In this document: positions 21,801 through 36,054 of the stretch, in pieces
Layout: the number at the start of each line of letters is the position of its first letter
Numbering within the stretch: the first letter of the stretch is position 1
From: Rhodamnia argentea
Taxonomy: Eukaryota > Streptophyta > Magnoliopsida > Myrtales > Myrtaceae
Reading direction: 5' to 3'
NCBI RefSeq assembly: GCF_020921035.1
Contig: NC_063154.1
Coordinates: 3,844,001 to 3,908,000 of the forward strand
DNA length: 64,000 nt
The notes under the pieces: generated by a model
Told to the model about the DNA's origin: nothing
Databases searched by the model: none
Seen by the model: only the letters and a program-made list of their open reading frames with translations
Translations under genes and position numbers: made by a program

Positions 21801-23354
21801 CACTTTGTCCTGTTTCAGGTACTTTCCTTCATGTTGCTACTTTCAAGCATCAGTTTTTGTTAAGAACATGTTTAGCTCACGCCAACTTCGAAAACTGAAA
21901 TAGAAAGGAGCACAGAATAAGCTCCTTGGATTGTCCTGTAAGACGAGATGAGAAAAGTAGAACTTAATTTTCTTCTGAACTAGAACAGAGAATATGAAGA
22001 CACATGAAATTAAACTAGACATACTGAGGTACTGGAAAATCCTGTATATTATCATCTCAGATCACGTTTTGTGCTTACAAGTTATTCTGTCATTTTCTCT
22101 GCAGAATGCTTTTCAACTTGCTTTCTTCGCCTGGAGCACCGTGAGTATTTCGGTTCAGCGAGCACTTTCCCCTAGTTTAACCATCGCCTGATCACTGAAC
22201 ATGCTTCTCAATAGAGGGAAGCCACATTCTTGGTTTTGTTTGGGAAGAAGACAAATGTCTAAATAGCCTTTGATGATGCCTTCTCGTTCGGACATCCGGT
22301 GCACGCTACTGAAAATAAACTCGTAAAATCTCCAATGATCAAAGTTTCACCTAGCGAGACTTGTCTAAGATGTCAGCTAACTTCCATATTGTATCTACGC
22401 GTCATGCAGCTAAAATAGTCTTGCTAACTATTCCACTAATTATGCTTTCAGTGGCAATTCACCTTGCGGAATTGCTTCCACCACAAACTCGAGGCCATCA
22501 TCATCAGAATTTCAATGGGGTGAGTCTCATTCAGTAAAGACACAGATAGGGTTCTGGAATGCGGCAACTAATGAAGATTTAAAATGCCATCGATCCATCC
22601 ATCCCAACATGTGTAGTTTCGATTTTTCAAAGGATTTCTATTAACTGGATGGTCAGATTTTATGGTGAATGTCTGTTTCCACCAAACTTTCCTCCAAACA
22701 AGCTTCTAACATAAAGCATATACCTCAATTCTCCAGGGTCATCATACAAATCGTGTGCAGTTATGTGACTTTGCCACTCTACGCCATAGTGACCCAGGTT
22801 AGTACTTGTGGCTTACTTGATCATTTCACTCTGATAATGCAGTGAGTGTCACAGTAGTGATTGTTTTCCCTTAAGAATAAAGGCAGCCTCTTCTTGGTTG
22901 ATCATGGAGATAACACTTCTCTTCCGTTTTGCAGATGGGATCCACCATGAAACCCACCATCTTCCACGATCACGTGGCGACAGCACTAAAGCACTGGCAC
23001 CACAGGGCGAGGAAGCATGTCAAGCACAGCCAACACTCGGGTATCTCAACACCCTCTGCGAGTGCGCCAGCAACTCCAGAGCATGGCTCGTCGCCGATCC
23101 ATCTCCTGCACCAATACCAACAGAGGAGCCTCGAGAGTGCTCGCAATTCTCCAAGGAAATCCGATGCCGAAAACGAGCAGTGGGCAGTTATCGGCTTGCA
23201 GTCCCCACAGAACCAGGAAGTTGGTGACATGCCCTGGAGCAGGCATTTGGAAACCACAGGACAAGAGGGATCGACCGGACAACCAAACTTGATGAGTAAT
23301 CAACATGAAATCGACATAACACTATCTGATTTCTCATTTCAGAAGCAATATTAG
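18893..23354 (+). CDS. MLO-like seven-transmembrane protein (15 exons, 567 aa)
   Basis: Plant MLO family membrane protein, linked in known members to powdery mildew susceptibility, root thigmotropism or pollen-tube signalling, and to calcium transport. Exons: 18893-19024, 19139-19196, 19416-19642, 19721-19837, 19912-19972, 20436-20524, 20691-20765, 20852-20946, 21036-21085, 21498-21538, 21645-21818, 22105-22140, 22452-22519, 22737-22797, 22935-23354; total 1704 nt. Hallmarks: N-terminal [14 protein letters not shown] (TM1), [14 protein letters not shown] (TM2), [18 protein letters not shown] (TM3), [50 protein letters not shown], and a calmodulin-binding segment around residues 444-460 ([13 protein letters not shown]). 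Intron 3 uses a GC donor (AAG|GCAAGC at 19643). Fifteen exons is usual for the family. I do not assign a numbered orthologue. Confidence 0.93.
19969..20114. repeat. 73-bp tandem duplication spanning the exon 5 splice donor of MLO
   Basis: Units at 19969-20041 and 20042-20114 begin CATGGTCAGTGTCATCTTCG and differ at three or so positions. The first unit contains the end of exon 5 and its donor (CATG|GTCAGT); the second carries an identical donor at 20046. Confidence 0.93.
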
Positions 23355-25634
23355 TGGTGTTGATTGATAGTTCGCTGCCATGCATCTTACTTAGAGGTTT
23401 GTACACAAGCAGTACTTGAGAGCTTCTATAAAAGGATGTTCAAACAATAGCCTAAGTGGATTTGGCCAGGGCCAATCATTCTGTAAGAATACATGGATTA
23501 TGCATATGTAGTTTCTATACTGATTCTGTCAAGGAAAAATATGGTACGACTTTGGGAGTATTCTTCTGTGTCAAGCATCAGATTTTGACGTGCACCGGAG
23601 AATGCGTCTAGATTTCTATCCTCTGTGTATTAGTTTAAATGATTTAGATCGAGTAAGCTGACTCTCGCTCCATTTTGGCAACTTAAAGTACGGCTTTCGT
23701 ACTGCCAAAGGCGCAAATAGAGGGGGAATATTTTGTGCTTCTTCACTTGTATAAGAAAACTCAAACTCTTTCAGCAAAGGATAGAAGACAGGACAGGAAA
23801 ATAGAATCCTTCGTGGCTTTCGTAGTGACATTCGTTATATCTATGTATAGATCAATCAAAGTACAAGCAATGCAGAGATGAGGAGAAGTTTCTCAACCAA
23901 AGGCCTGGGAAAACATGAATTGATTTGCGGTGCCATCAAGATGATGGTCCAAGGTAGCATGAACCAAGAATGACTCGACTGCAATCGTAATGTAACATGT
24001 TTTTGAGGCAGTTACCTGACATTCAGATTGTCACGAGTAATCAACCATTCCGCATGGCATCTCTTCGTGGTTCTTGCTACGCGTGCCTCAACCAACCTCT
24101 CTACTGCAAGCATTTCTTTCAGTGCCCGACCTCCTCAATCTCTGAACAAAGGTACTTGCCCGCATTCAGGAACTCTGATAGAATCAGCCTTGATGATTTT
24201 TCTGTTAGGCAAACAAAATATACTGTATGCACTATCCATGAATGCAATCTGCCAGTTTGCTATGAAGTCTGGATGCATCTAGTGCATGCCTTGCCTCTTC
24301 AGTTAGAAGAATACACTAGTGCGGAGAGACCAATATGCAAGCTTTAGTGAAGTCCACAATCACATAAATAATGTACTCTTTAAGTGCATTATTACACTAC
24401 CGCTACAGACATTCTTACGTAAACCAGGTGTTAGTATTAGATTGTGCCATTCTGGGCACAGACGTTTAAATATTTCTGTGTATACCCATGTACAACTACC
24501 ACCTCGTTAAAAAACCACTCAGAAGCTTCGTGCCAGAATCCAGCAAAGCACCGAACAGGACGAGATCTTCCTCAGATCACGTCAATCAAGCATGAATACG
24601 CACTGCAGATACCGCAAAATGATCCAATTTGAGGGGGGAGTGAGAGGGGACTGGGGACGACAGAGTAGGAGAGCCCACCGATCGCAGGATTTTGGCAGCA
24701 TAGCTGTTCGGTTTGCAGAGCGCAATGCATTGGTGGAGTTTAATTCTGAGTTTAGTTCATTTTTCCCTGTTTTCCTGATTTGCGGATATTCAGAAGTACG
24801 ATGCTCAAAGCTTTAAGTATTGATCAAGCTTAGATCAAGAACCTCTGTCCATCAATGGTTCTAGTGAACGAATGATCGGCTCGCGAACTGCCTGTCTGTA
24901 GTTACACCCCTCTAACGACAGATACAGCGGCAAAAGGCACTAAGAAGCTAGTTTTGAGTTCTGCCGCCAAAATCAAAAAGGTTACTTTGAGAGCAAACGG
25001 AAAAGTTTATGGCAATTTTGGGCGTTCAGGTTTAAATAAAACTATGATTCGTACTTTAAAAGGGAGAGAGTAAGGCCTAAGTCAAATGCGAAACCCACAC
25101 GACTGATTTTCGATATGATGGTTCCACATGTTTGCACTCGCTCAGCAATTTTTCCAATGCTCCAGCTTCTCTTACGACTTAATTACAATGTCTCAGCCTC
25201 AGAGTCAGAGGTACTCGTATCCAAAATAAGCAATCGCTCCCAAGAGGATATATCAATTCTCTCGTGTCCTACACAGCTCACACAACCGAAGTTTGCTGTA
25301 TAAACTGTTAAAGCTTTCCGTATACTACACATGTACTCTACTCTCTACATGATTCATTTGATTCTACACACCTCTCTCAATGCAAGATTGACCACCCTCC
25401 ATCCTGATCACTTCCCGGCTCCAACCACAGCATGCAACTGAGGTTTGGGTCGAGTGGTAGGTAAATAACCGATAGCTCTATGTAGATAACTCAAAGAGCA
25501 AAAAGAAACTGCATGTCAGTCAGGCTTCTTAGATGATGCTCGCCCTCCCCATATGTACCTACCAAGAATCTTGCGAAATCTGCCCCCAACTTGGAGTTGG
25601 TGGCCACTTATTCCGACGTTACCAGTTAGGAATC
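23355..25634. other. Convergent intergenic region between MLO and ABC1K
   Basis: It should contain the 3' UTRs of MLO (+) and ABC1K (-). No additional coding gene is supported; the open frames are short and unlike known proteins. AATAAA-like signals are scattered and none can be chosen. Confidence 0.4.
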
Positions 25635-28600
25635 TCATGTGCTGATTGCGAATCGCTTGGGAGCAAATGGCATAGGGCCGAGATAGGCTTCAGAGAGATT
25701 CACCACCACTTGATGACAAGCCAAAACCGAAGCTGTCATGAAGATAACCAGTGAAGACCAGCAGAATCTCAGCATCAGCACTGGATCACTCTGTGCAGAG
25801 CGAAGTGCCTTCGAGAAGATGACTCTGAGCCGTCTATCTTTAAAGATGGATTGATAATCGTAGGTGGACATGGAACTTCTGGAAGGTGGACCTAGTTCAC
25901 AGTCACTTGTCCCGCTTGCCAACTTCACCTGGGAGCTGTATTGAGCTACTCGAGTGCTGCTTCCAATAGCTCCAAGCATCCACTGGTATAGTATATCCAC
26001 AATTATCCCGCACAGTTGCTGCCGGAAGAATCCTCCCTCCTTTGAAACCATTGCCCGGATCAAAGAAGCTCCATCCTGCTTGCATAATGCGAATAATGAG
26101 AGTAAGACCCGGAGATGTTATCTGCATATAAAATTGTCCGGAGGCAATGCCAATTTATGGTTCCCATTAACCACCATGAGCTCTATATGAGTTTATCCCT
26201 GTTAGTAGCATTAAACCGATTACATTTTTCAGAGCCATCAGATGCAGATGAAGCATCATGCATTTCTCTAACCACTGAAAAACAGATACAGAACACTCTA
26301 AAGGCAGATAAAAAGGTCCAGCTCAGATGCACTTACTGCAGTCATTAAGAGTCTTCTAAGAACAGTGCCCTGTTTAGATGGCAGAAGTCTTAAGACCAAA
26401 TTCGCAACATCAAAAATGCTGGTGGCTCTGTTTGGGGTAATATCAGGTGAAGTGTCATCATTTGAGGCTATTATACCTTGCATGCTTTTTCTGCAGAGAA
26501 ACATGACCAACATAAGAAGCTTGGTGACGAAGATTTGTAATTATTCTAAAAAGGGGTTAGAAACTGACTTTGAGGTATTCTCATGTCTCGTGAATATCTA
26601 ACAATGGATAAACTTCTACACAATTTTCTGACTGTAGGAAAGCTGTCGGACAACAGATGATGTTGAACACGAAATGACAAAACTAGTAATCCCCTCTTTA
26701 AATATCAGAGAAGGATAAGTGACAGAAAAAAGACAATCAGTCTATGAGAAAGATTGAATACCTAGTAACCCCCACTTTTAAAAACAAAGAGAGCCTTTCC
26801 CACCGGAACTCCTTTTTCTTGGTGAAAACCACCTAGTCAATAAGTAAAATGTCATCTTAAAAAACATCATCAGAAGTCACATTGCTCACGGAGAGACAAG
26901 CAGAAACACTTGATCTCAATGTTCCAAAGCTATTTCTTCCGTGATATTTGCACATTCAGAACAAAAACTTCTAAAATAATTGTCATCAGCAACAGAAACT
27001 CATTAAGTAAAGATGGGCCTCAAGACCCAGAAAGCACATCAGAGAAGTTACTTCCGGATCCATAATTGTTCATCAAGTATCAAGTACATTATGTATGACA
27101 ATGCAGAATGTGGCAGCACATTTTAGGACTTGAACAGAAGGTGCTTTTTTTCGGGAGAGTTTTCCTACCGAATGAAGAATTTTCTTTGTCGCTGCTGTAT
27201 TTTCAGTCAAGAGCTTCCTGACAACATATGGATATGCAGCCTGAAAAGTCTTAAAATTTGGATCAGCTGCTACTGCCAAACCTGAAAGAATATGTGGAAG
27301 AAGAAACATAAATAGAACAAGCTGTCTTCTCTGAAAAAAGGTTAAGGACAATCTTCAAGATCCAAAACTTGCATAGTTCATATTTTAATAGGCAGAGATC
27401 TTCCAGGAATTTCTCATGCAGTCCTTACTGCATCTTAAGAGGATATATAACCAATGGCCAGCAAAGTAGTCTTTCATACTCAAGTATCTTTTACCTAATA
27501 TTTGCATCTGGTTTCCATTGAAGACATAATAAAAGATCCACAAGGACATAATATAGTCAATTTAGGACTTTCCAAGGAATGTTGATGTTACGATAGAGAT
27601 GATCCCGTGGAATAACCATAGAGTCTCCTTTATTCATCACAATCATATTCAGAGAGAACTTAGTAAAATTTTGCATTCATTAGGTAGATATTCTGGTAAC
27701 CATCGTGAAAATAAAAAATACTGTGAATGCATATTGATCAATCAAAAACATCTTATTGCAAAATTGAATAATCTCAGACTTGTAAACTTTGTGTACCCCA
27801 TACGCGTTCGTTTTGTTTTGATCTAAAGTTTTATGAAAGGCTCATTGAGAGAGACTTGATCAGATAGCTCAATCCAAGAATGCTCTAAAAATGCCTCTTT
27901 TCTTTGCTGCTGGTTCTAATAAAGCAATTTTAACTTTTTGTTCTTTTCCTGTGTTGCCGATGAGAAATATAATCATTACACTCCCCTCCAAAGAAGGACA
28001 CTTTTCAGTATGGTTAATAGTACTATACTTAATTTCTGCTATATTCTAGTTTATTCTGGTCTTCTTCAGTTCAGCATGACCCATGAACAATCCCCCTGAT
28101 ATTATAATACAAAGAGACACTCTAATGAGAAGAGCCTAACTTTTACCTTCCAAAGATGCAAGAGAACGTAGGACCAAAGTGTAGTATGGTGGCATGCGGA
28201 AATGGTACTTGATGGCAATGGACCATATTTTTCCAAGAACCTTAAAAGATGAAGTCAGTTTTAGTCCTTTAGTAACTAAAAGTAAAAGGAAAGACCTTGT
28301 TTTAATAAGTTTTCAAGTTTCCACTGATTGGAAGTCAACCGCATTGAATATAATACTGCTGTACGCTAGGCTCCTAGCTAAACAGAGTTGACCAACAATA
28401 AAAAAACTAGGTCAAAATGTCCTTACGCGACTGAACTTGACATCAGGAATTCCATCTCTAAACTCCACTTCTCCCAATGCATCTTCCAAATCCTGAATGA
28501 TCATGCATCAACATCAGAATCATCAAAGCATTCTCACAATTAGCCAATTTGAGTTTATTTCTTCCAAGGCTTCTGACACAATGCTACAAATACTGTCATA

Positions 28601-31600
28601 CAGTTTCATGGACTAGTTCTCGATCTCCCAGCAATAGTATAGCAAAGTTGCTGGAAAGGAGAGATCTATACCATGGTAACACGCCGTAGATTAGTTCCGG
28701 GCCTTACGACATCCATTTCAGTCAATGCCTGAATAAGGGATGCCCAATCCTCATTTACTATGTGTACTATGGACGCAAGCATTGCGAGTTGATGTCTCCT
28801 TTCCATTCGACAAATCAAACCAAAATCTAGAAACCTGCCACACAATCACCAGCAGATATGGCATGATATTACTGTTATAACTAGATTTGAACCGCACAAC
28901 CATGATAACATCTAATGTTCAGTACAAGATGAAATACCCTATTTGTCCTGTTGATGTGTAGCGCAAGTTACCAGGATGTGGATCTGCATGCAGCAATCCT
29001 GTTTCAAGGAGCTGAACTAATGTTGACTCGACCCCTTTGCTAACCTGAAATGTGCCATGAAGAAGTATCCATCACCATTTGCTTGAGAAATGCAGAAATT
29101 TAAAACATGATGCATTTGAGCCTCTTTCGAAACGAGAGGTCACCTGTTTTTGAGTAAAAGGATTGCTAAACTGCATAGCCTAGCACTTGAAAGAAAAAAA
29201 CAATAGCCAATATCAAGTAATCATTTACAAACTCAACTTACCAAATCAAGAAGGCGTCTCTTTGCATCAAATATTTGCTTCTCAGAGTAAACATAGCCAC
29301 CGACCACAGCATTTGAAGTAGAAACTTCAAGTAGGTCAGTCGGGCTCTCACCAACCATCCACTCCATTGTCAAAACCCTCTTCCGAGTAAGATGTTTCAA
29401 TACTTTTGGAACACGCATAAAAGTAAAGGGGGAATGAGTTTCCTGTATTACAACCAAGAGTCACTAAGTAGCAAGAGCATTTGCACATCTTCTAACTGAC
29501 AGAGAGCAAATTGGTGTCAGTCACGCTGCCAAAATAAGGACCTATGGATAACAACCAGTCATTTTGCTAAAATAAGGGTCTAACTATTGACATTTTGCTA
29601 GCTCCTCTGTGCTTTTCTAGATAGCGTCAGTTATCGAAACTTTCTCAGTTTGCAGAAGGATGCTGATTGTCCAAGTTAGATGAACGGTGCTCAGTCACTG
29701 AGCACTGTCTAAAAGTTCAGATAAATGAACAAATTTACTTTGAAGGTGCATCGTAGAACAAAGAATGGTGAGTTGTAGTGGTGGTTAAATTTGACAAGTA
29801 TTATGAACTCCAAATTTATGATTCGATAAATGAAAATGAAAAGAATAATTCAAGATATAACTGGTACCGAAAATTCTGTAGCATTTGATGCCTCCAGGGT
29901 GTAATCCAATTCTCCCACTAAACCCCTCCCAAGCTCATCAGCATACAGTCGGAGGTCACTTCTTCTCTTAGCTATCTTTTGCACTAGCCCCAGCTGAAAA
30001 TTCAAACAAATTTTTTTTTTGGTCGAAAAAAGTCCAAACAAATTAACTAATTAGAAACCTGAGAAGAAAATAACACAAAGAAGAAATAGCTTGCTTCTAA
30101 CCCCTAGACGGAGAAGGTAGATATCTCGCACAACCACTTGTCGTAAATTAGGACGTTGAACTTTTATAGCCACATCAAGTCCATCAAGAGTCTTTCCACG
30201 ATAGACCTGCAATAAATGCCAGTTTCCACGCCATGGAAACAGCAAAATTTCATATTTTAACCTACAACAGGACAATATGAAACGCAAAACACTGCAATTG
30301 TGAAATATTGAATTACTAATGACGGATCATCGGCAATGAACTACAATTTAGTGCAGAGGCACCTGACCAAATGATGCAGCGGCAACAGGATCCTCAGAAA
30401 TGTAACTGAAGACTGATTGGACAGGAGAGCCAAACTCTTCCTCAATGATTTGCATGGCCAGAGTCCTGGGAAAAGGAGGTATCTGCTCATGCAGCTCAGA
30501 CAGTGCCTGCAATCATAGCATTATTTGAAGAAAACGAAGATTCCCTCAATACTTTATAACTGCATGCTGTTTTATCAACGTGCAGTCCAAAAGAATACTG
30601 CTCAACATACAAACTAATTTCATCTAAAGGACTTTCTTTTCCTGACTGTGAAGATCAAGTTACCAATCCCTGCTCATAAGGATATATTGAGCGATTTGGG
30701 TGAGATCATACTCAACCAAGTCATCTTGGAGGACTATGCACGAGCAGTAAGAGCATGATTGACACAAAATGTAAAACAGGATCATCTTGCAGCTACCAAA
30801 CACTATTTCAGATTATAATCAAGCCTCTCCATTTTACAGAGGCCTTCAGCTAACCTTTGAAATTTCAGAACCGATAATATCTGGCCTCGTGGAAAGTGAC
30901 TGTCCGACTGCAGCAGCAAGCAAAGGGACATAACTAGCATATAAACAATCTTGTGACTGCATGGCAAAATAAATTGCCGAGTATATGATTCTAAAAGCAT
31001 TATGAATAGCCAGAATGTCATTCAGCAAGCATATTTAAGATGCGAGTGTGAGACACTCATTGCTTAGAACGATCCCAAAAAAATTTACCTTTGATGAAAG
31101 TGGGCCCCAGATTTAACATTGTTTCTTTCAACATCAACCCAAAATTGTACTGGGAAATGTTGCTATCAGTGTCCTTATCTGAATTCAATCTTAAGAAACT
31201 GCCAATTCCTGATGCTCGAATTTTGACAGTGGCAGATGCGAAGGAGGAGAAGACCTATGTTTGTAGTGTGAGCAAGTTAATACTGTCAGACAAAGAATTT
31301 TTTAACCGAAAAAGAAGAATCTCATCCAACATGCAGAAGACCAAGTAAACAACGACCCAATCCAGCATAATACTCCCACTAGAATGTGTTAATCAAATAT
31401 GAGGAACTTAGCTGCCTACCTCAAGGAGTCGAAGGGCCACAAGATGAGGTCTACAACTGAAATAATAAGCGACATCTTCCGCATTATAGACTTCAGGAAG
31501 TGGCTTTGACCAGACCCTTGATAGACAGTAAAAATAAGCAATGTATGCCTCCAAAGCTCTGAGATCAGCCATGAGCAAGTCCAACCCAGAGAGTTCTGTC

Positions 31601-32418
31601 AAACGTGACATTAATCAATGTTATAGAGGGCTGAGATGGTTTAAAATAATGCCCTGAACTTTCATTGTGCGGTCAATATCCTCCCTAATCCCCACTCCAG
31701 CCGTCAGGAGTAAAGAAAGGGAAAAAGCCAGGTCGTCGTTGGAGCCTCCAGTTCTCACTAGTTGACTATTGGCACCAAACTATGGAACAAGACAGCGACA
31801 GAATATGAGACTAAAAGAGCGAACTTTAAACAAGACATCTTTGTTAATATGCCTACGGTAACAGAAACCGTTTCAGTTGATATATGGCCACACTGAGGCC
31901 GATAATTTTTGGAGATTTTAAACAAGAGCAGGTTCTGCCAGTGTTCCCTCGAGTGGTCTTCGAAAAAGGAAAATGCACTCTAATTAGCACGGACAACGAC
32001 ATGTTAGTGTTGAAGGAAGCATCATATTTATCGAAGCACACTCCATGTAAAGACAAGCGGACAACAAATTCAGGGAAGGGTTACCCTGATAGCAAGGTCG
32101 AGGCCAAGGACAATCCTCGACAGGAGGAGCGTCGGGATTCTCCAAAACCCTAAGCCACAGCACATCGTCGAGGGTTTTGGCGACCAACGGAATGCGGAAC
32201 GCCTCATTCGCCCATTCGATGCCTCTACCGATCCTCTTCTTCAGGAAACTCGCGTCCTTCTTGATCGCGTCGGCGAAATGGCTGAAATCCCCGAACGCTC
32301 GGACTCGGTTCCGGTTCGTTCCAGCCGACGCCGTCACCGCGAGCGTGCGAGAGTTGAAGCTGATCGCGGAGACGGGCATGGACGGCGGCGGCGACAGAGC
32401 GACCGCCGTCGTCGCCAT
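25635..32418 (-). CDS. Plastid-type ABC1 atypical kinase, ABC1K/UbiB family (16 exons, 837 aa)
   Basis: Chloroplast ABC1K (aarF/UbiB-like) protein. Exons on the minus strand: 32418-32085, 31595-31420, 31254-31089, 30907-30855, 30506-30363, 30206-30102, 29993-29868, 29442-29242, 29044-28938, 28834-28672, 28492-28427, 28240-28147, 27281-27169, 26832-26762, 26490-26337, 26075-25635; total 2514 nt, phase closing at TGA. A Ser/Thr-rich N-terminus (about 1-40) suggests a transit peptide. ABC1K motifs: KVGQ at 225-228, AAASFGQ ending at 291, the VAIK lysine at 306, E354-L-D356 (ExD), HADPHPGN at 454-461 and DFG at 474-476. Near the C-terminus [18 protein letters not shown] may be a membrane segment. 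It resembles the Arabidopsis At5g24970-type protein from memory. Members associate with plastid membranes or plastoglobules and affect prenyl-lipid metabolism; the exact role here is unknown. Confidence 0.92.
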
Positions 32419-33228
32419 CTGGTGGCGATGGTTGGGTATGATTATGACTGATTCCCGATGCTGTGAACGCGTTGTGATAATTCACCGGTCGGCGAAACGG
32501 GAAGACATCGGGGCAATGGCGGACTCGAGCGACGGAGCGAGCGAGCGAGCTCTTCCTTGTGGCTCAGAGAGCGAGTGGACTAGAAGCAAACGGGAGAGGA
32601 TTCACTGTTCTCGGCATATCTAGTCTCGCCACGCGTAAGGAGGCTATTGGTTTTCGAGCGGTCCGGGACGGGGATTCTCCTCTCCGGTTCGCATGCTCTC
32701 CAATGATGTCGTGATACGTGGCAGAGTAGCTTAGTTGCTCGGTTAAGTGCCCGCACGTTTTGGCGGTGGCGCCGGTGGGGTTGGCAACGTCGTCGAGGGT
32801 AAAAAATTTGAATGTTTCCTAGAGGCAAATTTTTTTTTTTTTTGGGGTCATAAGCTAGTTGGTAATATTCGGATATTACGATTCTTATTAACGAGTGTCC
32901 TTGCGCTAATTTTTTGAAGTTAAGAAAACATATTTCTTAATCATAAAAGGTGAAAAAATATTTTTCTTAAATATTTTCCCGATTTATAAAGTGATGCATA
33001 GTTGCATACAATCATTTTATGAAATTTTTTTTGAGATCATTGGTTTTTTTGAAAAAAAATATGTAGGTTTGTGAGTTCCCGTTTTACTTTTCTCTTGAAG
33101 AGATTGGTGCAATTATTTTTAAAAAGTATTTTTTAAATCATTCATTCTTTACAAAAATAAATATATTAGTTTGTGAGTATCTATATTACTTTTCTCTTGA
33201 AGAGATTAGTTTATCATGGTTATTAATA
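32419..33228. other. Upstream flank of ABC1K
   Basis: The first roughly 350 bp are GC-rich and should contain the 5' UTR and promoter of the minus-strand ABC1K gene; no TATA box was assigned. From about 32820 the sequence becomes very AT-rich with no gene. Confidence 0.4.
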
Positions 33229-33766
33229 GGAAAATTTTCAAATAAAGTTTTCAAGTGTTTTTATTTTTTCAAATAAAAATCTGAAATGCCCTCATTATCT
33301 TAAACAAAGACCCAAAATAGCCATGACTGTTTCAAATAGGGGCCTAACCTCGCCGGCCTACCAGCTAAGTATTCCGATAGATCAAGAGAAGGGCATTTTC
33401 ATCAAAATATAAAATTTTTCCTAACTTTTAATTGAATTAAATTAAAAATGAAAAAAATAAAAGAGACAAAAAAAAGCAAACACATGGGGGATGTTAATAG
33501 AAAAAAGGAAAAAACCAAAAAAAAAATAGAAGAAAGAAAAAAATAAAAAAAATAGTAAATGACAAGAATGTCCCTACTAATCTATAAGTAGGCCATTTTT
33601 TGAGATTAATGAGATCAATTCAAGCCCTTATTTGAAATAATATCCATTTCAAGCCCTTATTTGAGAAAAAGATAGCACTTTAGGCCTTTATTTGAAATAA
33701 AATCAACTTTAAGCCATTATTTGAGAAAATGAAGCCGCTTTGAGACCCTTTTTTAAAAATTTTTCC
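33229..33766. mobile_element. Non-autonomous TIR element
   Basis: The left end GGAAAATTTTCAAATAAAG and the right end, whose reverse complement is GGAAAAATTTTTAAAAAAGG, form imperfect terminal inverted repeats. Both arms contain reiterated TATTTGAAATAA/TTATTTGAGAAAA phrases like those of the element at 16754-17588. The centre holds CTCGCCGGCC and a poly-A-rich stretch. TTAATA is present on both flanks and may be part of the target-site duplication. No coding capacity. Confidence 0.6.
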
Positions 33767-35356
33767 TTAATAATGTTTGAAACTTCTAACGGGTATTGTT
33801 AGTGGGAGAACTTAGCCCGGTAACCACCTGTTCGAAAGACCGATTTTGATTAAAATGGGATTTTTTATATTCACGTTAGTCCGATCCTTAGAGATCGGGG
33901 TTGGTCCGGTCCCAAAATTTCTACCTTATAATGGAAACGCGTTTAATAACTGCACAAATTTATGTTTCAAAATACTGTTTCTCTTCCTAAGTTTTTTTCA
34001 TTTAAGTCAAATAACTATGTAGTTCTTTGAACAAAATTTCACCCATAATATTGAATACTAATTTTTACATATATACAATTAAAAAAATGAAGCTTTCATT
34101 TGTTTTAGATGTTCATTTCTCGAGCCATTTCCATTTTTAGGCCGTATATTCTTGAAATTCGATTGACAGCTCCTCAATGTTATGAATGACTGATTTTATC
34201 CTATTTATTATGGTATTTTTCAACAATGCATTGTGTGGTGAGTGTACGCATAGCATGTAAATTATCCTCCTTGATAAGAAATAATTCAATCGGTTCATTT
34301 AATATAGTGGTAACAATTTCTTATTGTTCAGTGCGTGTTTACTTCATTTCAATGAGTAATCATATATTTTGTATTCTATATATATGTTATCATGTGGAAT
34401 CCGTTTAGTGAACAACATCACTATTAGTACATGTCTTCACCGATTAAAAGTTTTTATCTGAAATTTTGTCCCAAATTTATATATCTCTATGCGTGTCAAA
34501 CGGTTAGACCAATATAAGCTTATTATGTTTTTGGAAACTTACTAAATTTTTTGTGTTTTAAGACATTTACATCCTTCATTATTGAAGTTGAACAAACTTG
34601 AAACAAGCGTGTTTTTTTAATTTAAAAGTGAGTGTATGAGATTTTGTAATTTAATTCTTTCTAATAGAACCATATTGTATTTCAAGGATTAGATTTTAGC
34701 CGTCCCAAATTATTCGGGATTCTCTAAAATTGATTATGATTCTCTAATCAGAATCAAATTTATTTGCATTATCAAATGCAATTCTCATCTCTTTTTGTTC
34801 CTAATAATCGGAATCGGACAGAATGAGACCATGCACACCCTAGGTATTGTGGGAGCCCTTACTAAATAACCAATTAAGAATGAGAGTAGTTTCAAATATG
34901 CTACCTTGTTGGAGTCAATCAATGCATTTGAAAATCAAAACATCATCATATTCAATTACTCAATAGACGGACTTGTCGATGACATACCCATGGTTCAAAA
35001 ATACCGAGTGAAGAAAAACATTTATAACCAAAGAAAACGTCCACGCTAAAATTAAGAAAATGTATTTCCGATTATGGATAGAGGATATTATTTTCCCAAA
35101 CATGACAAGTCTCTTGCTACAAGCGCTAGGCAACTTTTTCACCTTGTTTGTGTTCAACGTTTTGGATTACACTTTTCACCGTACCATCAAACAAATAAAA
35201 ATTTGCCATTTTCTTGTGAAAATGAATTCTTAGGAAATCATTTTCTTTTATCATGAACTTATCCGCCAAATAAACATACCCTTAAATGAATGCTATATAG
35301 TTACAAAATTTTGAATGTGTTGAGACGATAGAATGTTAGTTACATATGAAGTATTT
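33767..35356. other. AT-rich intergenic region
   Basis: No gene, RNA or intact element recognised. Open frames are short and of low complexity. Confidence 0.4.
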
Positions 35357-36054
35357 AAGGCTATGTTTGTTTCGCATAATACAACATTTAGGAAAATGTT
35401 TTTTAGATTTTTTGGCATTTGGTTCAAGAAAAATAAGCTAGTCAAGGAAAACAATTTTCACCCATCAAGAAAACATCATCAAAAGTGGGGAAAATATTTT
35501 TCTCTTTTTGAAAAGAGAAAAACGTTTTCCTCATCTTTCTTCCCTCCACTCATTCACATTTTTTTTTTTTTTTTAACTATTTTTAATAATAATTCTCAAA
35601 ATATTTTAATACTACTATTGATTTTTATTTTTCTTAAATTTTTATTTTCTTTCTTCTTTTTTTACCGGTCGTCGACCATGAGGCAAGGGACAAGCCTTGC
35701 CATATTTGGTGAGGTCAAGGGTTGAGCAAGCTCAACCTAGTCGTGAATGAGGCTCGAGCCTCACTAGCACCTCACTTGTGGCCGGCAACTTGTAGAGGTA
35801 GAAATTAAAAAATAAAATAAAATAATATTAAAAAATCAACAATAATACATTATTAAAAAAGGATTTTTTTTTAAATTACAAAAATCATAAAAAAAAATAA
35901 ATCGAATTCTCCATACTAAATGACGAAAAATATTTTTTAGCTCATTTTTAGGTTTAAACCAAACACCAAAAAATATTGCCATTTTCCTGAAAAAGGATTT
36001 CTTGAAAAATATTTTTCCAAAACGCCACATTTTATACCAAATAAACGGAGCCTA
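35357..36054. mobile_element. TIR element with AGGCTATGTTTG / CGGAGCCT ends
   Basis: The left end reads AAGGCTATGTTTGTTTCGC and the reverse complement of the right end reads TTAGGCTCCGTTTATTTGG. Subterminal AAAATATTTTT-type repeats point inward from both ends. A GC-rich core at 35668-35795 (GAGGCAAGGGACAAGCC...GAGGCTCGAGCCTCAC) is set in AT-rich arms. The terminal sequence resembles hAT-like MITEs in style; the superfamily is inference. No transposase. Confidence 0.6.

Noticed and set aside
22929..23257. Open frames in other registers across the MLO last exon
   Set aside because: Only the frame from 22935 continues the MLO calmodulin-binding domain and joins exon 14 in phase.
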